Part shown: piece after piece, positions 26,642 to 39,977 of the stretch
How positions within the stretch are numbered: the stretch's first letter is position 1
Layout of the letters: each line of letters starts with the position of its first letter
NCBI GenBank assembly: GCA_003254885.1
Contig: QANT01006271.1
Span: 78,592 to 142,591 of the forward strand
Source: Purshia tridentata
Taxonomy: Eukaryota; Streptophyta; Magnoliopsida; Rosales; Rosaceae
Length of the DNA stretch: 64,000 nt
Direction of reading: 5' to 3'
Translations under genes and position numbers: made by a program
Notes under the pieces: generated by a model
Told to the model about the DNA's origin: nothing
Databases searched by the model: none
The model's input: the letters and a program-made list of their open reading frames with translations, nothing else

Positions 26642-29600
26642 ATGGCTTGCCATGAAGTTCAACCATGGACCTTAGGTGGTCTTATAGGAGCATTTCTCGA
26701 CCTTGGCCTGGCTTATCTCCTGCTATGTGTTTCTGCTTTTTTGTTTTTTGCATCGAAGTTTTTGAAGATTTTTTGGTTGCACTTGCCTTGTCCTTGTAAT
26801 GGGTTATTGGGTTATATAAATCGTGATCTTTGCTTGCATAAGTTGTTTATTTGGCCTGTTACAAAGATCCACGCTGTTCAAAAGTTGGTGAAGAGCAGGT
26901 TCCCTTTTGGTTGGTTTGAGGATCAAAGATGTAACTTGAATAAGAAATTGATTCGAGGTTTGATTTGTGAGAATGGAGCTCCTGAATTGGAAGGTGAAGC
27001 ATCTTCTAGTCCGTTTTCAAGTCCAAGATTGCAAAATCTGGTTAATAGGGAAAGTGGGTATGATGCTAAAGGGAAGAGGGTTATGATTCTAAAGAAAAGG
27101 TCCGGAATCCGGCGCTCTCAGAGGGCTGCTCCTGAATATGGAAAACTTTCTTCTTTCTTGCCAAAGGATAGTTCAAGGTCAGTTTCTCGTATATTCCCCT
27201 TTCCTTGTGATGACAGAGATATGAGAGATACATCTGGTGAAAGCTCATTTCCCATAAATGGGAGAGAAGATGACCTTCAGGGTGAGTGAGGAAGATCTAA
27301 ATTTTTTTAGTTGTATTCGTGTTTTTTGACAGAGACTAACCTTTATTTAAGTGTGGATTCATACTATCTGTAATAATATTATGATATAATAACAAATTAT
27401 TGCAATTTTGGTAATTCTCTTTTATCAAATAAGAAAATCTGGAAATATTTTAAAACTGGAATTGGTTGCATATGAAATTATATGTGTACTATTTTGAAGT
27501 GGTGCTTGCTCACTTGTTTGGTCCTTTCATTTTAGATGATGTGAAAGCACAAACTGGAGATGATATGGGTGAAAGAATATGTCAAAGTTATAAGTTGAAT
27601 GGATTAGTTGGTGAGAGTAATGGTGTGGACATAAGTTATGCTCAAGAAAAGGCTCCGATTGTTGGAAATGAAGCTGATACACTCAGACTGTTGCAAGAAG
27701 AGCTCAAAAAAGAGAAAACTTCTTGTGCTGCTCTTTATCTAGAGCTGGAGAAAGAGCGAGCTGCTGCTGCAACTGCTGCTAATGAAGCGATGGCCATGAT
27801 ATGTCGTCTACAAAAGGATAAAGCATCAATAGAAATGGAAGTGAGACAGTACCAAAGGATGATTGAAGAAAAAATTGTTTATGATGAAGAGGAGATGGAT
27901 ATTCTGAAAGAAATCCTTCTTAGGAGGGAGATGGAGAACCATTTTTTGGAGAAGGAAGTTGAAGCATATAGGCAGATGAGTTATTCAGGAAATGAACGGT
28001 CAGATGGTGATTTAAGTGATATGCTGTGTGAATTGGGACAAAGGCCTTCACCTTCTCGTTCAAATGCAGATCCGCTACTGATGCTGCAGCAGACTGATGA
28101 TAATAGATCTAACAGTATGAGAATGGTAAATATTGCAGATCGTACTTCTCAGTATGAGGCTTCATTTGTTGAAAAGCAAATCCATTCTAATGAACATGAT
28201 TTGCTTGAGAAGTGTGTCCTTTCAACAGGGGAAGAAAAACTACGCACTGGTATTAATGCTATGTGCCAGGGAATGACTACTGAAGCATCCCAAGCTAATA
28301 TTGGTATTGAGAAAAGCTTTTATTGTGATGGAGAAGAGGAGCTGCAGCAAGATGGGGATCTTAAGAGCAATTTGCATAGTTCAATGCTTGATGCAGAGCC
28401 AGTTGTTCATGATGTTCATGTCATCGAAGGTAAAACTGAACTTTGGAAAGAAGAAAGTAGATCATCCACTTATGCTGCTTTGGATGAATCCCAAGATTTT
28501 TCTCCAACATTTGGAGCTTCTGGGGTTTGGAGGAGTGAGTTATTACGAGATTGTCCAAGCACAAGCCGGGTAGATTCTTAACCTAAAATCACTGCAAGTT
28601 CTTTGGACACGTGTTGTGGGTTACCAAACCTTAATAATTCACAATGCAAACCCTTGGTTATTGACTCAACAAAGAATTCTTTGTCTGCAGTAAATAGTGA
28701 AAGGTTGAAGATTGACACTGAGGTTGAATTGCTAATAGAAAGGCTACAAATGCTAGAAGAGAGAAAAGAGAAGTTAACTTCCTCTTCCGAACATTGGGAA
28801 AGGAAAAAGGTCCCATTAAAACTTTGGGAGGAGACCAGGAATCAGCTTTGGAAAATTCAACAGCTCTGAGATCCTTTGCGACAGGCTTCCTTACCCCCTT
28901 TATCTTCTAAGGTGAGTCATAGTGTTCCAAAATTGTATCTTTTTCATTCCATGAGTTCTCTATCACATGTTTTTGTCAAATTCCTCCATGCCTTTGCTTT
29001 TAAAATGGAGATAAACAGTTACTTGTAGTATGTGGCAAGCAGTGAAAGACTAATTGATGATACTTTTGTTCTATATTTGATTAGTTTTGAACTGTGATCA
29101 TATTATATTACATGTTCATTCACTTCAAGCCCTTATGCTTAGGATCAGGTTTGATATACATTACACAAACACACACACAAGTGAGCTATGTTGTTGAAGT
29201 ATGACGAATATTTTTGGGATCTTCTTGGTTAGTGCACACGTAGATCTGAACAGAAGAGTGTTATTTGGTGCGATATCATCTCTATTCTCTATCAGTGGGG
29301 GTCAGGGTTCTAATTTACTGGTAAGCTTCAAAAATAAGAAGCAATGTATCATATATTAGACATCAAGCACATGATCATTTGCTTGGTACTATGTCATAAG
29401 AATTGAACTGAATGAAAAGCAGGGAATGATGAACATCATAATGGAATTATGAAAAAGAAACCACTACTTGTATTGCTCAAAGCACAAAGCTTTGTGTAGT
29501 CTGTCATCCACATTGACATTCAAGTTATATATCTCCCCAGAATGTTTTCATTGGTCATTGTTATCTTCCCCAAATGGCATTGCTGATTATAATGCCCTTA

Positions 29601-29673
29601 TTTTCAGGCGAATTTGAAGAAAAGACGTCGCCAAAGTATGTCCTTGGAGGCACATGAATCCGCCAGTTCCTAA
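26642..29673 (+). pseudogene. GTD-binding (DUF593) myosin-binding-type protein with a premature stop
   Basis: Exons 26642-27281, 27536-28534, 28691-28911 and 29608-29673 join in phase, but an in-frame TGA sits at 28867-28869. The N-terminus (TLGGLIGAFLDLGLAYLLLC then CPCNGLLG) is the family membrane anchor. The GTD-binding coiled coil is intact in exon 2 (LRLLQEELKKEKTSCAALYL through MENHFLEKEVEAYRQM). After the TGA the frame continues as DPLRQASLPPLSSK, is spliced at GTGAGT, and resumes at 29608 as ANLKKRRRQSMS to a natural TAA, which looks like the true C-terminus. Exon 2 without splicing at 28534 would meet a TAA at 28579. Family members dock class XI myosins on vesicles. The predicted product (605 residues to the TGA) keeps the anchor and the binding domain and loses only about 36 residues, so it may still work; calling it a pseudogene is cautious. 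Confidence 0.7.
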
Positions 29674-32600
29674 ACCGTGTACAGTAATTCCCAGATTTGT
29701 GAATGGTCTGAGAGCTGGTGCTTCAAGTCTATTTATATCTGATTGATGGTTGAAAGGATCGATATCTGTAAATGAATTGTATATGCCCACTAGACAGGTA
29801 TGTAGTTAGATTGTAGTTGTCGGTTGGCCAATGTAGATAGCTTTTGTGTATTAAATTTTGAATTTAGAGAAAATGGCCTCAGAGCCATGTTCTGATCAAG
29901 TGATCTGTCCCACCTTGCCTTGCCTTGGCAAAGGTTGGAAAAGAAAATGTTCCCCGAATCATAGCCACCATAACTCTCATGGGTCCGAGGGCTCATGGCC
30001 AAAGGCTGCAGATGGATGTAATTATTGTTCTTTTAGCTTCCTTTAAAATAGGAATACTCCTTTTTGCTATTTTCACTTTTTTCCTTGCATTTTTATCTTG
30101 TCGGGAAAGATTTGGCCATGAGTTTCCCTTGTTTATTCTAAAAAGAATTTTCAACCCTAATGGGGTTTTACAGCTCCAGTAGTTGAGAACACTTGTCCTC
30201 GCACCCACTGCCAGAGTTCGACTCTGTCTTTCTCCTTCTTTGAGTAAAAATACAGTTTTCAGAATAAACTAAAATTTGTGGTAGATTTGACGAAATCTGC
30301 GAAAGTTGGACACTTGGACCCATGATTATTTACAAAGAAACTTCCTAAACAAAGTTTTACAATCCACAAGGACAACTCTTCTAGCCAGGTAAGAGCTGAA
30401 GAATGAAGATCAAGTCCCATGTTCGCCACCTTTCACAAAACAAGGTTTCATGTGCTGATCCTTGATGACTCGAACATGCTTGTTTCATGGCTAATAAAGA
30501 GTACAATAGTCACCATAATAATAGCAATTAAGCTAAAACGACATCATATTGAAAATAAACACAATATCAGCACCAAAATTATTAGAGGGAAGACAATGTG
30601 GTGGTAACGATATTATTTAGTAATCTTTGACACCCATAAGATTAGTTTGTTTTTCTTGAATAGTCCCCAACTTTTCTTCTCTATGAGTCTTTCACTATCA
30701 CGTGCATGCAAATGGCCTCCTGTGGTACTAGAACCATGAATATTTTCTGGGGCCTTGTGGTCTTGTCTCCATGTGACATCGACCCTGTCAAACTGGTTTG
30801 GTGATGTTGAAGGTTTAATAACAGAGTTTTGGTTAATGTAGGTCAATGTTGTTTAGGTTAAAACAGAGTTTCTAGATCTTCCTAACTGGAAAAATAAGCA
30901 GTTAACAACTTTTTTATCCAAAGATCCCATTGTAGTATAAGATCATCCATATATAAAGCACCAAATTAGTAAATTACCTACTCCAACAAAAAAAGAAAAA
31001 GTGAAACGGATGTCGACCAGTTCATTAGTAATAAGTAGATAATAATTTGAAGAGGTTTCTAGATCTCGTTCAAATTTTTCGTATTTTGCTTATTATTGTC
31101 TGCTAATTAATTTAGTAGTTAAAGGTCCTCTAGATGTTGACATCTTTTCTTTCTTTTTCCCTTTTCTATCATTTTAATTATATTCCCGATTTAGATCCCT
31201 AGGTATTTTAATAATATTATATATCTTTCATCATTTCATTTTTGTTGCCAAATGTTTCTCTTATCATTTTTGGAAATTGTTTGTTGCAAACTAAAATTAG
31301 CTTTTAGTTTCATCCTATTGGCTCGGCTCATCCGAAATCTTCAAAATTTTAGAATCTCAATGAATTCTCTATCGGATGAATAATTCTTTAAATGAAATCT
31401 TAAAAATAGACCGATTATGAAATCACATTGTTGAGAGGACTAAAAATGAGTGATTAATGCTACTTAGAGAATTGAACTTAGCATTATCACCTAATTTTTC
31501 CTTTTACTCTATTGTACAAAAAAAAACTACCTTCATCCTATAGTTCATATTCCATGAGTGAATTGTGATTAGCCTAGTTGACTTAAGACATAAACTCTTT
31601 CTTTACGCATCTGAATTTGAACCCTCCCCTTCTCTCTATACTCCAAAAACATAAAAAGTTCATATTTGAGGAACATAAATTTATGGTATGCATTTAGAAT
31701 TTTTCTTAAATCTAATAAGCGGTAAATTAAAAAAGATTTTATCATTAAAGAGAGAAGAACTAAAATGCAATTTACATAAGAAGAATTTTACATAAATGGG
31801 CTCAAATATGTGAATTAAAATTGACGTAATTAATTGAGAACAAAAATTTTGTTTGTAAACATGTAGGTTTGGGTTAGAACCCTCCCCTCCCACATGTAAT
31901 ATTGTTAAAAAAAAACAAAAAAAAAAGGGCTCAAATATGGTGCTTTCCAAGAAAGGTGGGGAGGTACTTATGTCATGGCGAGCGCACGAGGCCGCCGTTG
32001 GCTAAAGTGGCATCTAATTCTTGAATCAGCATCCAATTGTGAGCAGCATCACCGACGCCCACCCGCGCGTCACCATCCAAGTGGGTGGTGACGTGGCATG
32101 AACATAAATAAACCTACAAATTCTGCTCACGCGTAGCGTAAACTCCACAGCACCCAATCGAACCCTCCGTCCGCCGTTAACAAACGGCTCCTATAAACAA
32201 TAAATGAAACAGAGGAACGAACAAAAACTGAAAAAACGGCAAAGAGAGCCAAACAGGTGACGGAGCCCAAGCGGCAGTTGTACGCTACGTCTTCTCTAGT
32301 ACTAACGCTTTTGACAGCGACATGCCTGCCTCTCTTCGTCTCCGCTACCGCTACGTTCCTTCTTAGCTCTCTCTCCATCTTCTTCACAACCAGTTTAGAG
32401 AGAGAGAGCGCGAGAGATTTATAGAGCGAGAAACAAATTGCAAATGCCATCGTAGTCCGCAAGCAACACCATTCGCTTTCTCTTTCTCTCTCAGGTGGTG
32501 ACTATTTCAGAGAGAGCGAGAGAAAGAGAAGCGATTCAATTCAATTCGATTCAATTCGATTCTTCGAATTCTGAGCCAGGTGGAGGCTCGATTCCGCGAA

Positions 32601-32967
32601 TGTGATTCTTTGCGGTTGCAAGCCACGCGGTTTCGATTGATCATCGATTGCTGATCAGCTTATGGTAAGAATGCAGAATTGAATGTTCTTGTGTTTACTT
32701 TGATTTTGATTTTTCTTCGCTTTGAAGTTTCATTTCTGGATTCTGTTTCGATCTATATGTCGGTTTTGTCGGCTGTTGCTTGAAATATTGGTAGATTTCG
32801 TCACTTATCTTGAACTATGAGTATTTTCTGAGATATTCGCATTTAAACACCACATTTTACTTGTAAATTTCATGATCTATTTATTTATTTTTCTCTGTTT
32901 TTGTTGTTCTTAATTGACGCAGATGTAATCTGAGCTCGAACTGTAAGCCGATTTGGTTAGCGACAAT
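29674..32967. other. Intergenic region and leader of the SFH gene
   Basis: About 3.3 kb with no supported gene. AT-rich up to about 31.95 kb, then a GC-richer promoter-like stretch. A minus-strand frame at 30613-30846 lacks an ATG and was not called. An inverted repeat at 32068-32093, GA-rich leader sequence at 32390-32530 and ATTCAATTCG-type repeats near 32535-32570 precede the first coding exon. Confidence 0.5.
32068..32093. promoter_or_regulatory. Inverted repeat containing an ACGT element
   Basis: Arms CGTCACCA and TGGTGACG are exact reverse complements, ten bases apart, about 0.9 kb upstream of the SFH start codon. The right arm continues into GACGTGG, an ACGT-core bZIP-type element. 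A role as a dimeric factor site is an inference. Confidence 0.5.
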
Positions 32968-35900
32968 ATGCCAGGTACATTAATTCAATGCCTCTATAAA
33001 TTCTCTATCGAATCAGATCTTAATTTGTAGTTTGTTTCAGTTTTAATTTTGTATACGTTAATTTTAGTAGAAGTAGTTTCACTTCAAGAAGATGACAAGT
33101 CTAGAAATTTCGATATTGAAACTTCCGAGGAGGAGAGGCGGAAGTCTCGTGGCAGATCTCTTAAGAGAAAGACTGTGAACGCCATGAGATTAACAAACAG
33201 TCTTAGAAAGCGTGGCAACCGTGTTGCCCATTGTCGCTACACAATGATTTCAATTGAAGATGTTCGGGATGCCAAGGAGGAAGAAGCTGTGATTACATTT
33301 CGGGAGGCATTGGTTGCTATAGATATGCTCCCAGGTCACTACGATGATTATCATACAATGCTGAGGTAATTGGATCATTGCAATGATAACATACATTTTT
33401 CATGTGTGATGTTGATATCGTTTATACCATACACAGTGCTTATTAGCTGTTAATGGCTTTGATTTCTTGAAACTAACCATTTTGAAATGATAAATGATTC
33501 AATATCATGTAATGCACACACATGGTGAACTTGAATGATGAATTTAATATAATTTCTTGTTATAAATTTGAAATTTAAGAATGAAATTGGTTAATGAGAT
33601 GGATGTTAAAGGTTCAAGGCTTCGAGATAGCGGCTGTTTTGGTATGCAGCATAGGTGTTATGAGAATTTATGGCATATTCAGTTGGTTTTTGATGTGGTT
33701 TTTTTGTTAAAAATATCATGAAACCCAATTTAGCTTCAAAATCAAACTAATTTGGGTGGATTACCTGAATATTCTCTTCTGCCACTCAACCCTATCTGGG
33801 GAAGTGAGGATGATAATTTCTTTTGTTTGACATCAATACACCAGAATATAAGATCGATAGGGTTGTGATATCAGATGTTCTATTCAGGAAGAGCTATTAA
33901 ATTCAAATTTCTTGAAGCTATGTATGAATAGGAGCAGGGAGAATGTTTATGGTAGAGTGAATCGATTAACTTATGGTTTTTCTTTTCTTTTTTTTGTTGA
34001 AAAGGTGCTTACTTCTTATTAATGCACAAATCTTTCCAAGAGGGCATTAAACACAGTACTTTTAATTTTCCTTTCAGATTTTTCATTTAATTCAATTAAA
34101 TAAGCCTTGTTTATGCAGATTTTTAAAGGCAAGGAAGTTTGACATTGATAAAACTGTCCACATGTGGGCTGAAATGCTCAACTGGAGGAAAGAGTTTGGA
34201 GTAGAATCCATTGTGAAGGTATAATGTTATAATAGTATTATGATGGACATAACTGGTGCAGGTAGTTTCAGTGTGATTTAACCTTTTAATACCTGTGCAT
34301 TTTTTTTTTCTGAAAAGAAATAAACTTTTATTTATACTATCAAGTTAATATTGTGAATAAGATGGACTTTTTACTGGCTGTCTTAGCATAGATTTAATTT
34401 CATATTGAAAGTTCTAATGGAGGTATTGATACAATTATAAATTCTTAGGATTTTGTATACAGTGAGTATGAAGAGGTTCAGTGTTTTTATCCTCATGGTT
34501 ATCATGGTGTAGACAAGGAGGGACGGCCTGTTTATATTGAAAGACTTGGAAAAGTTGAACCTAGCAAGCTAATGAATGTCACCACAGTGGACCGGTTTTT
34601 AAAATATCATGTCCAGGGTTTCGAGAAGGCTTTTGCTGAGAAGTTCCCAGCGTGCTCTATTGCAGCCAAAAGACATATAGATTCTACAACAACTATACTA
34701 GATGTCCAGGGACTGGTAATTTCCTAACTTACAAATGCACTTATTCACTTCTGTGCATCATATGTATTGTGTGCAGTAACTGTACTTGTTATCTTTTTAT
34801 TATTATGCAGAATTGGGTTAGCTTTGGCAAGGTTGCACATGACCTTGTTATGCGCATGCAGAAAATTGATGGTGATAACTATCCTGAGGTTGATTTATTA
34901 CTATATAAAACCAAGTGATAACATTATATAAAAATTTATTTATTCAGTTCTTATATTAGCTCATTCTCTACAGACATTACATCAGATGTTTGTGGTAAAT
35001 GCTGGTAATGGGTTCAAGCTGCTTTGGAACACAGCAAAAGGCTTTCTTGACCCTAGGACTACTGCAAAGATACATGTATGATAATATTTTTTGTTTTTTA
35101 CTTTCATTTTGAAGGTTTTTAAGAACTACTCTAAAGTTCTTCTGCATCAATTGTGCAGGTATTAGGCAACAGATTTCGAAACAAGTTGTTGGAAGTTATA
35201 GACTCAAGGTTGGGACATCTTACTATCCGTTAAAATAATTCTGTTTTTCAGTAGATAGAATGACTGTTGAATTTGTTCTGGATTGTGTTACACCACTTAA
35301 CTCAGCAACTTTCACTTTAAACAGTCAACTTCCAGATTTCCTTGGGGGAACTTGTTCATGTCCAAATGAAGGTGGATGCCTTAGGTCTGGCAAGGGACCC
35401 TGGAATGATCCAGAAATAATGAAGGTGTGTATCTAGTGGTAACAGTGCTGTCACAGATATTGAATTACTTTATATATGAATACTTTGAACTACTAGATTG
35501 ATATATTATGGGTTTTTTCTTGCCAGAACATTTACATCATTACTCATATGAATTTTATTTGCAGCTGGTATGCATGGGAGAAGCAATGTACTTGAGGAAA
35601 ATCAATGGCTCTTCTGACAGCGGCAATTTAGGAGTGAAGCTGCTTGCCCCTAAGGTGACTTGAAGACAAATCTACCATGTATGATGTCCTTAATTACCTT
35701 GTACTCATGTATCATAGTCCACAGTACTTGGGTTTTCTGTGCAGGTTACAGATGGTGAAATAATATCTGCAGCTGAGTCAGGATCAGCGATGAGGTCAAG
35801 TGCTTCTGGCTTCGTGCAATTATCAACGTCTCAGTCTGACAAAGTAAAGTTTCTGAAGTTATCTTTTATTGGGTGTCTTATTCTTTAAATTCATTAGTCA

Positions 35901-37500
35901 TTGCATCTTTAACAGGTATTTCGTCAATAGCATCTATCTATCTCACCCCAACTAAAGGGTTTACTTATGGTTGAGGCTAAGGATATATTTAATCATCACA
36001 TGCTTTATATTTCTGTTCATGTAATCTTCGTCCCTTTATGTACTTGAATTCCCTATTGACTGAATGATAAAATATCAATTAATTTATGTAACTCTTGCTT
36101 TCCACTAATTTTGTCTGATTTTTCTCAGGAGAGGGTAACTGAATCTGCATCTATCTGTAGCCTGGTTGAACCGGCCAGTGCTGCTGGAAGAATGGAAGTT
36201 GCTAATTCGAGTTCAAGTAGGTCATCAGTCATTTATCATAGTTGCTTAGATTTACTCATGATTTTAATGCCTCAGGCATGGTTTATAGCAATTTTTTTTG
36301 GTAAATAAAGATTAAATTTTTTTCGGTGACAAACAACAAGAATAACATTGAAAAAAGTAGTAGTCTTACCAGGAGGATCATGTGTTGAGGCATATAAACA
36401 GTATGCCTGGCCAGGCTGTTTTTGTAATTCCCCAGCCAATCCAAATTTTGGCTTTAAGTATGGAAAGAGAACAGAGTTCACTGCTGGATTGTCTTCAATC
36501 CTGCAATGACATTGTAGTGTTAGTTTCCCATTATAGCCTACGATGCGGTTATGCATGTGTCTCCATTATCATTTATCTGAGATTTCCAACCAATCCAGAT
36601 TCTTTCATATATCTCTCAGTTATCATAAGCACTTTAATATATGGTTATGCAAGGATGCTTTTATATGTTATTAACTTGTTCTTGACAGGTGATTTGACCA
36701 CGAAATTCACCCCGAGAAGGCCGCTGAAGACATTCATTCCATGTGCAGCGAGCTCAGTCGTTCACTTCATATTCAAAATATTAGCGTACATATGTCTCGT
36801 ATTCCCAAGGTTGGGGAGAATATTTTCAGCGCGTTATGCAGAGAACCGCTCAGAAAGACCATGCAAACCACCGCCATTTGCAAATTCTAGTTCTCAGGAA
36901 CAACACATTTCACAGGGAATAGAAGTAGACCCTCTCTGGCAGAGGCTGCAGCAATTAGAAGGATTAGTTACTGAGTTGGTTAACAAACCTTCAAAAATTC
37001 CTCAAGAGAAAGAAGATATGCTTCATGAATCTTTGAGTCGTATTAAATCTATAGAACATGACTTACGGAAGACAAAGAAAGTAAGGCAACCTTCTGTCTT
37101 GTAACCATGGGTTATTCTGAAGTATGCAGTACCTGTACCAATCAGGCTTCTTGTTTCTGTTGTAAGAGTTGGCTACTAAAAACTACAGTTTTTCTTGCAG
37201 GCACTGCTTGCAACTGCATCAAAACAAGTGGAGCTTGCTGAGTCGCTAGAAAACTTAAAGGAGGACGGCATGACTGTAAGTTCCTATTTCCCGTGGAGAT
37301 CAAATTGAATTTTGTTAATAGAGATGGACAAATATTGAATCACTTTTTCTTTGTATGAGGTTGGTTATGTATTCTTATGAGCCATTCATGTCACTAGACA
37401 ACATGAATATGCTGTTAAAAAGATCAAGCTTTCTCAATTGCAGGGAGCAAACTCTTGTTGGCCAAGAAGTAGTAAATATACTCACAACCCGGGAAGATGA
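32968..37500 (+). CDS. SFH: Sec14-like phosphatidylinositol/phosphatidylcholine transfer protein (SFH, Sec14-nodulin type)
   Basis: Fourteen exons: 32968-32974, 33068-33365, 34119-34218, 34449-34715, 34811-34888, 34974-35075, 35159-35208, 35325-35424, 35565-35654, 35745-35843, 36129-36216, 36689-37080, 37201-37275, 37444-37500; 600 residues, every phase consistent. The first coding exon is only seven bases (ATGCCAG). Residues about 35-60 are basic ([20 protein letters not shown]). The CRAL-TRIO N-terminal part includes [20 protein letters not shown]. The Sec14 lipid-binding fold spans about 140-320 ([31 protein letters not shown]). The C-terminal part is the nodulin-like module with a coiled coil ([20 protein letters not shown]). 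These proteins couple phosphoinositide synthesis to membrane trafficking, for example in polarised growth. The member cannot be numbered with certainty. No disruption. Confidence 0.95.
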
Positions 37501-38438
37501 GCACCGGTTTCTTGGGACAGAAGTCAACTGATATTGCTGGCCAACAATGCCTGTTGATGCAAACACATGCAATCATTCCCACATCCTAGTTCATTAAGCC
37601 AAATTTAGTGGGGTTGTCATTTAAGGTGACTTACCCTCTTCCATATAATGTTGATACAAGAATATCCAGTGTGCAGAGTCATCATCTCGTTCTGATTTTT
37701 CTTCCCCTCAGGTTTCTTTTGTAGTTGGCGGTTGAAAGTAGTATCAAGAGAGTGAAGAGTAAAGAAAATAAGGTTGTTGATCGGCCGGCCCATTTAGGGT
37801 GAAGAAAAGCGTGTGTATAAACGTCTGTGTACATAGTATAACAAAAAAGTCTCTTTCTTTGTGATGATACAGTATAATACATTGCCTTTTCGCAATTTAT
37901 ACCAATAGCAAATTCCCAAAAGCAAATTTTACATCTACTTTTTCTTTGAGCTTCGTAGATTTCCAAATATTTGATGTGTTAAGAATAAAGCCTTGGTCCT
38001 TGGTCATGGTCACAGCTGAGCTGCTAGTTGCAACTCTGTTTCTGTTCGTATATTGAAACCTGAACTTGGTGGCTGGATTGTAGCTGCCCACTCTGAAGGT
38101 CTGACCCTGACCCTATTTGTTATAAACCCTAGATCTACCTGAAAATTTAATAATCCTAAAAATGAAAAAAAATATATATATATATATATATTTTGGGTTT
38201 TTTATTGCTTGAACATTTACATCATTACTCAGTTGACTAGAGGAAAATCAATTATTTTCGATTGATACCGGATTTACGTCCAAGCCCAAAGATAATTTAT
38301 CCAAGCCCAAGATGACATGAAGATCTAAAAGAATTTGACTGAAGCACGTGTTTATAGAAGGAAGCAAGTTTCACAAAGAATTCCTAGTCCTAATCCTAAT
38401 TAGAGTAGGATAACTGGACCAAGTTGTTATATATAATA
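37501..38438. other. Spacer with AT microsatellite; left edge of duplicated block
   Basis: 3' UTR of the SFH gene, then spacer with an AT run at about 38171-38191. From about 38311 the sequence is nearly identical to the stretch starting near 48380, so the duplicated F-box block begins here. Confidence 0.6.
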
Positions 38439-39504
38439 ATGCATGTAAAGCATGATTTGTCCTATCGGCATTCTCATATTGCTAGGTCAAACATGAAGAT
38501 TCAGATTGTATGCATCGGGTGTCTTGTGGGTGTGACTCTATACCATTGCTTCAATCTATTCCAATCCAAGAGAGGCAGCAAGAGAAACCAAAACATTGAC
38601 AGAAACAATTGGCAGATACCACCTCACGATATCATGGAGATGATTTTACTGCGCCTGAATTTAGGTGATCGAATACGTTTAAGCGTTGTCTGTAAGTCTT
38701 GGCAGTCAATTGCTATGCGAAGAGACATCCGTTGTCCTCCACAACTCCCATGGTTAGTAGTCTCTGATGGTGATTATTTCTCAAATTTCAATAACTACTT
38801 AAACTTTTTCAGTCTATCTGATGGCAAAGTTGGCAAGTTGACGCTGCCTAAGCCAGTTCAAGGAGGGTGGTTTCGTGGGAGTTCTCATGGTTGGCTGATT
38901 ATAGTCCAGGAAAAAGGACTCAACTCTGAAATCTTTCTATTCAATCCGATTTCAGGAGTCCAACACCAACTTCCGTCCTTGAGAACAATTCCAAGTTTCC
39001 ATGAGTTCGTAAAAACCACAGATTGGGAACGTTTTGGTGCCTATTCTTTTTGTGATCAAGTTGCATTATCTACCTCAGATATTAATTCACAAGATTGTAT
39101 GGTAGCAGCAGCTTTTGGTTATGGATTAAGTTTGTGTAGACCTGGAGACAAAACATGGAGTGTCTTCCAGGTAATAGATGATCATGATCAGGAGCAACGA
39201 ATTGATGATATTTTCTTTTCTTCTTCTGGTATACTATACGCCTTGGTTGCCGTTGAGGATGTTAGTAATGATATGAACGGCGTCGTTGTATCAGCTCGCA
39301 ACTTAAGCTTTGCAGATCATGCATTGCAATTGAAGTTGATCTATAGCAAAAGAGATTACGTGGGAAATGCCCCAAGCATTGAACATCATGACGACTATAT
39401 AATCCAGTTAAATGTGGTGTACTCCTCATATTTTTTAGAATCAACAACCAGCAATGAAGTTTTGGTAATTCAGAAATTGACAGATATTTTTGTTAAGATA
39501 GTAA

Positions 39505-39540
<36 letters not shown>

Positions 39541-39977
39541 TTTATGAAGGCAATGATGGCAATGAGGAAGGCAACAACGTGGAAGGTAATATCAATGAAG
39601 ATGGAGGTGAAGCTGGTAATGAACTTGAAGACATGGAATTTGACACTTCATACGAGAGGACAGCAACTTTAAAAGTATTCAAGGTCGATCCGGAGACCGG
39701 CAACTGTCTAATTGCGGTACACAATTTAGGGGAGGAATTATTGTTTTTGGCAGACTCTGGTGCATTCTCCCTCCCAGCAAGTGATTATAAAGAGCTACAA
39801 AGGAATTGTATTTATTTTGCAGCAAATAATTACATGGGTCACCGTTTTTTAAAGCCATATATTTGTCGTGAAATTGGCGTATTTGATCTTACTACGAAAA
39901 GAATTAAGCGATCATTTCCAAGTGTTATATTGTCAAAGCGGTCTAAACTCGCTTGGTTCCTTCCAAGTTTATGGTAG
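38439..39977 (+). CDS. F-box/DUF295 protein, copy 1
   Basis: Single exon; 512 codons from the ATG at 38439, or 494 from the in-frame ATG at 38493. A hydrophobic stretch near the N-terminus (IQIVCIGCLVGVTLYHCFNL) precedes the F-box (PPHDIMEMILLRLNLGDRIR then LSVVCKSWQSIA). The rest is a DUF295 repeat-type domain (GDKTWSVFQV, DDIFFSSSGILYALV; LKVFKVDPETGNCL; HNLGEELLFLADS). An acidic insert encoded by 11 GAT codons (39507-39539) precedes a Gly/Asn-rich linker. F-box proteins are substrate receptors of SCF ubiquitin ligases, binding SKP1 through the F-box; the DUF295 part would choose the target, which is unknown. A near-identical copy lies about 10 kb downstream. The hydrophobic N-terminus is unusual for an F-box protein and could be a membrane anchor. 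Confidence 0.88.
39507..39539 (+). repeat. GAT trinucleotide repeat, 11 units
   Basis: Encodes an 11-residue aspartate run in F-box copy 1. The other copy has 10 units, so the array has changed length since duplication. Confidence 0.95.

Noticed and set aside
28603-28869. Separate small gene with coiled-coil sequence
   Set aside because: It lacks an ATG and is in frame with the GTD-binding gene; it is its C-terminal part.
30613-30846. Minus-strand frame containing DVTWRQDHKAPENIHG
   Set aside because: The residue pattern looks somewhat gene-like, but there is no ATG, no family recognised and no flanking exon found; possibly a relic.
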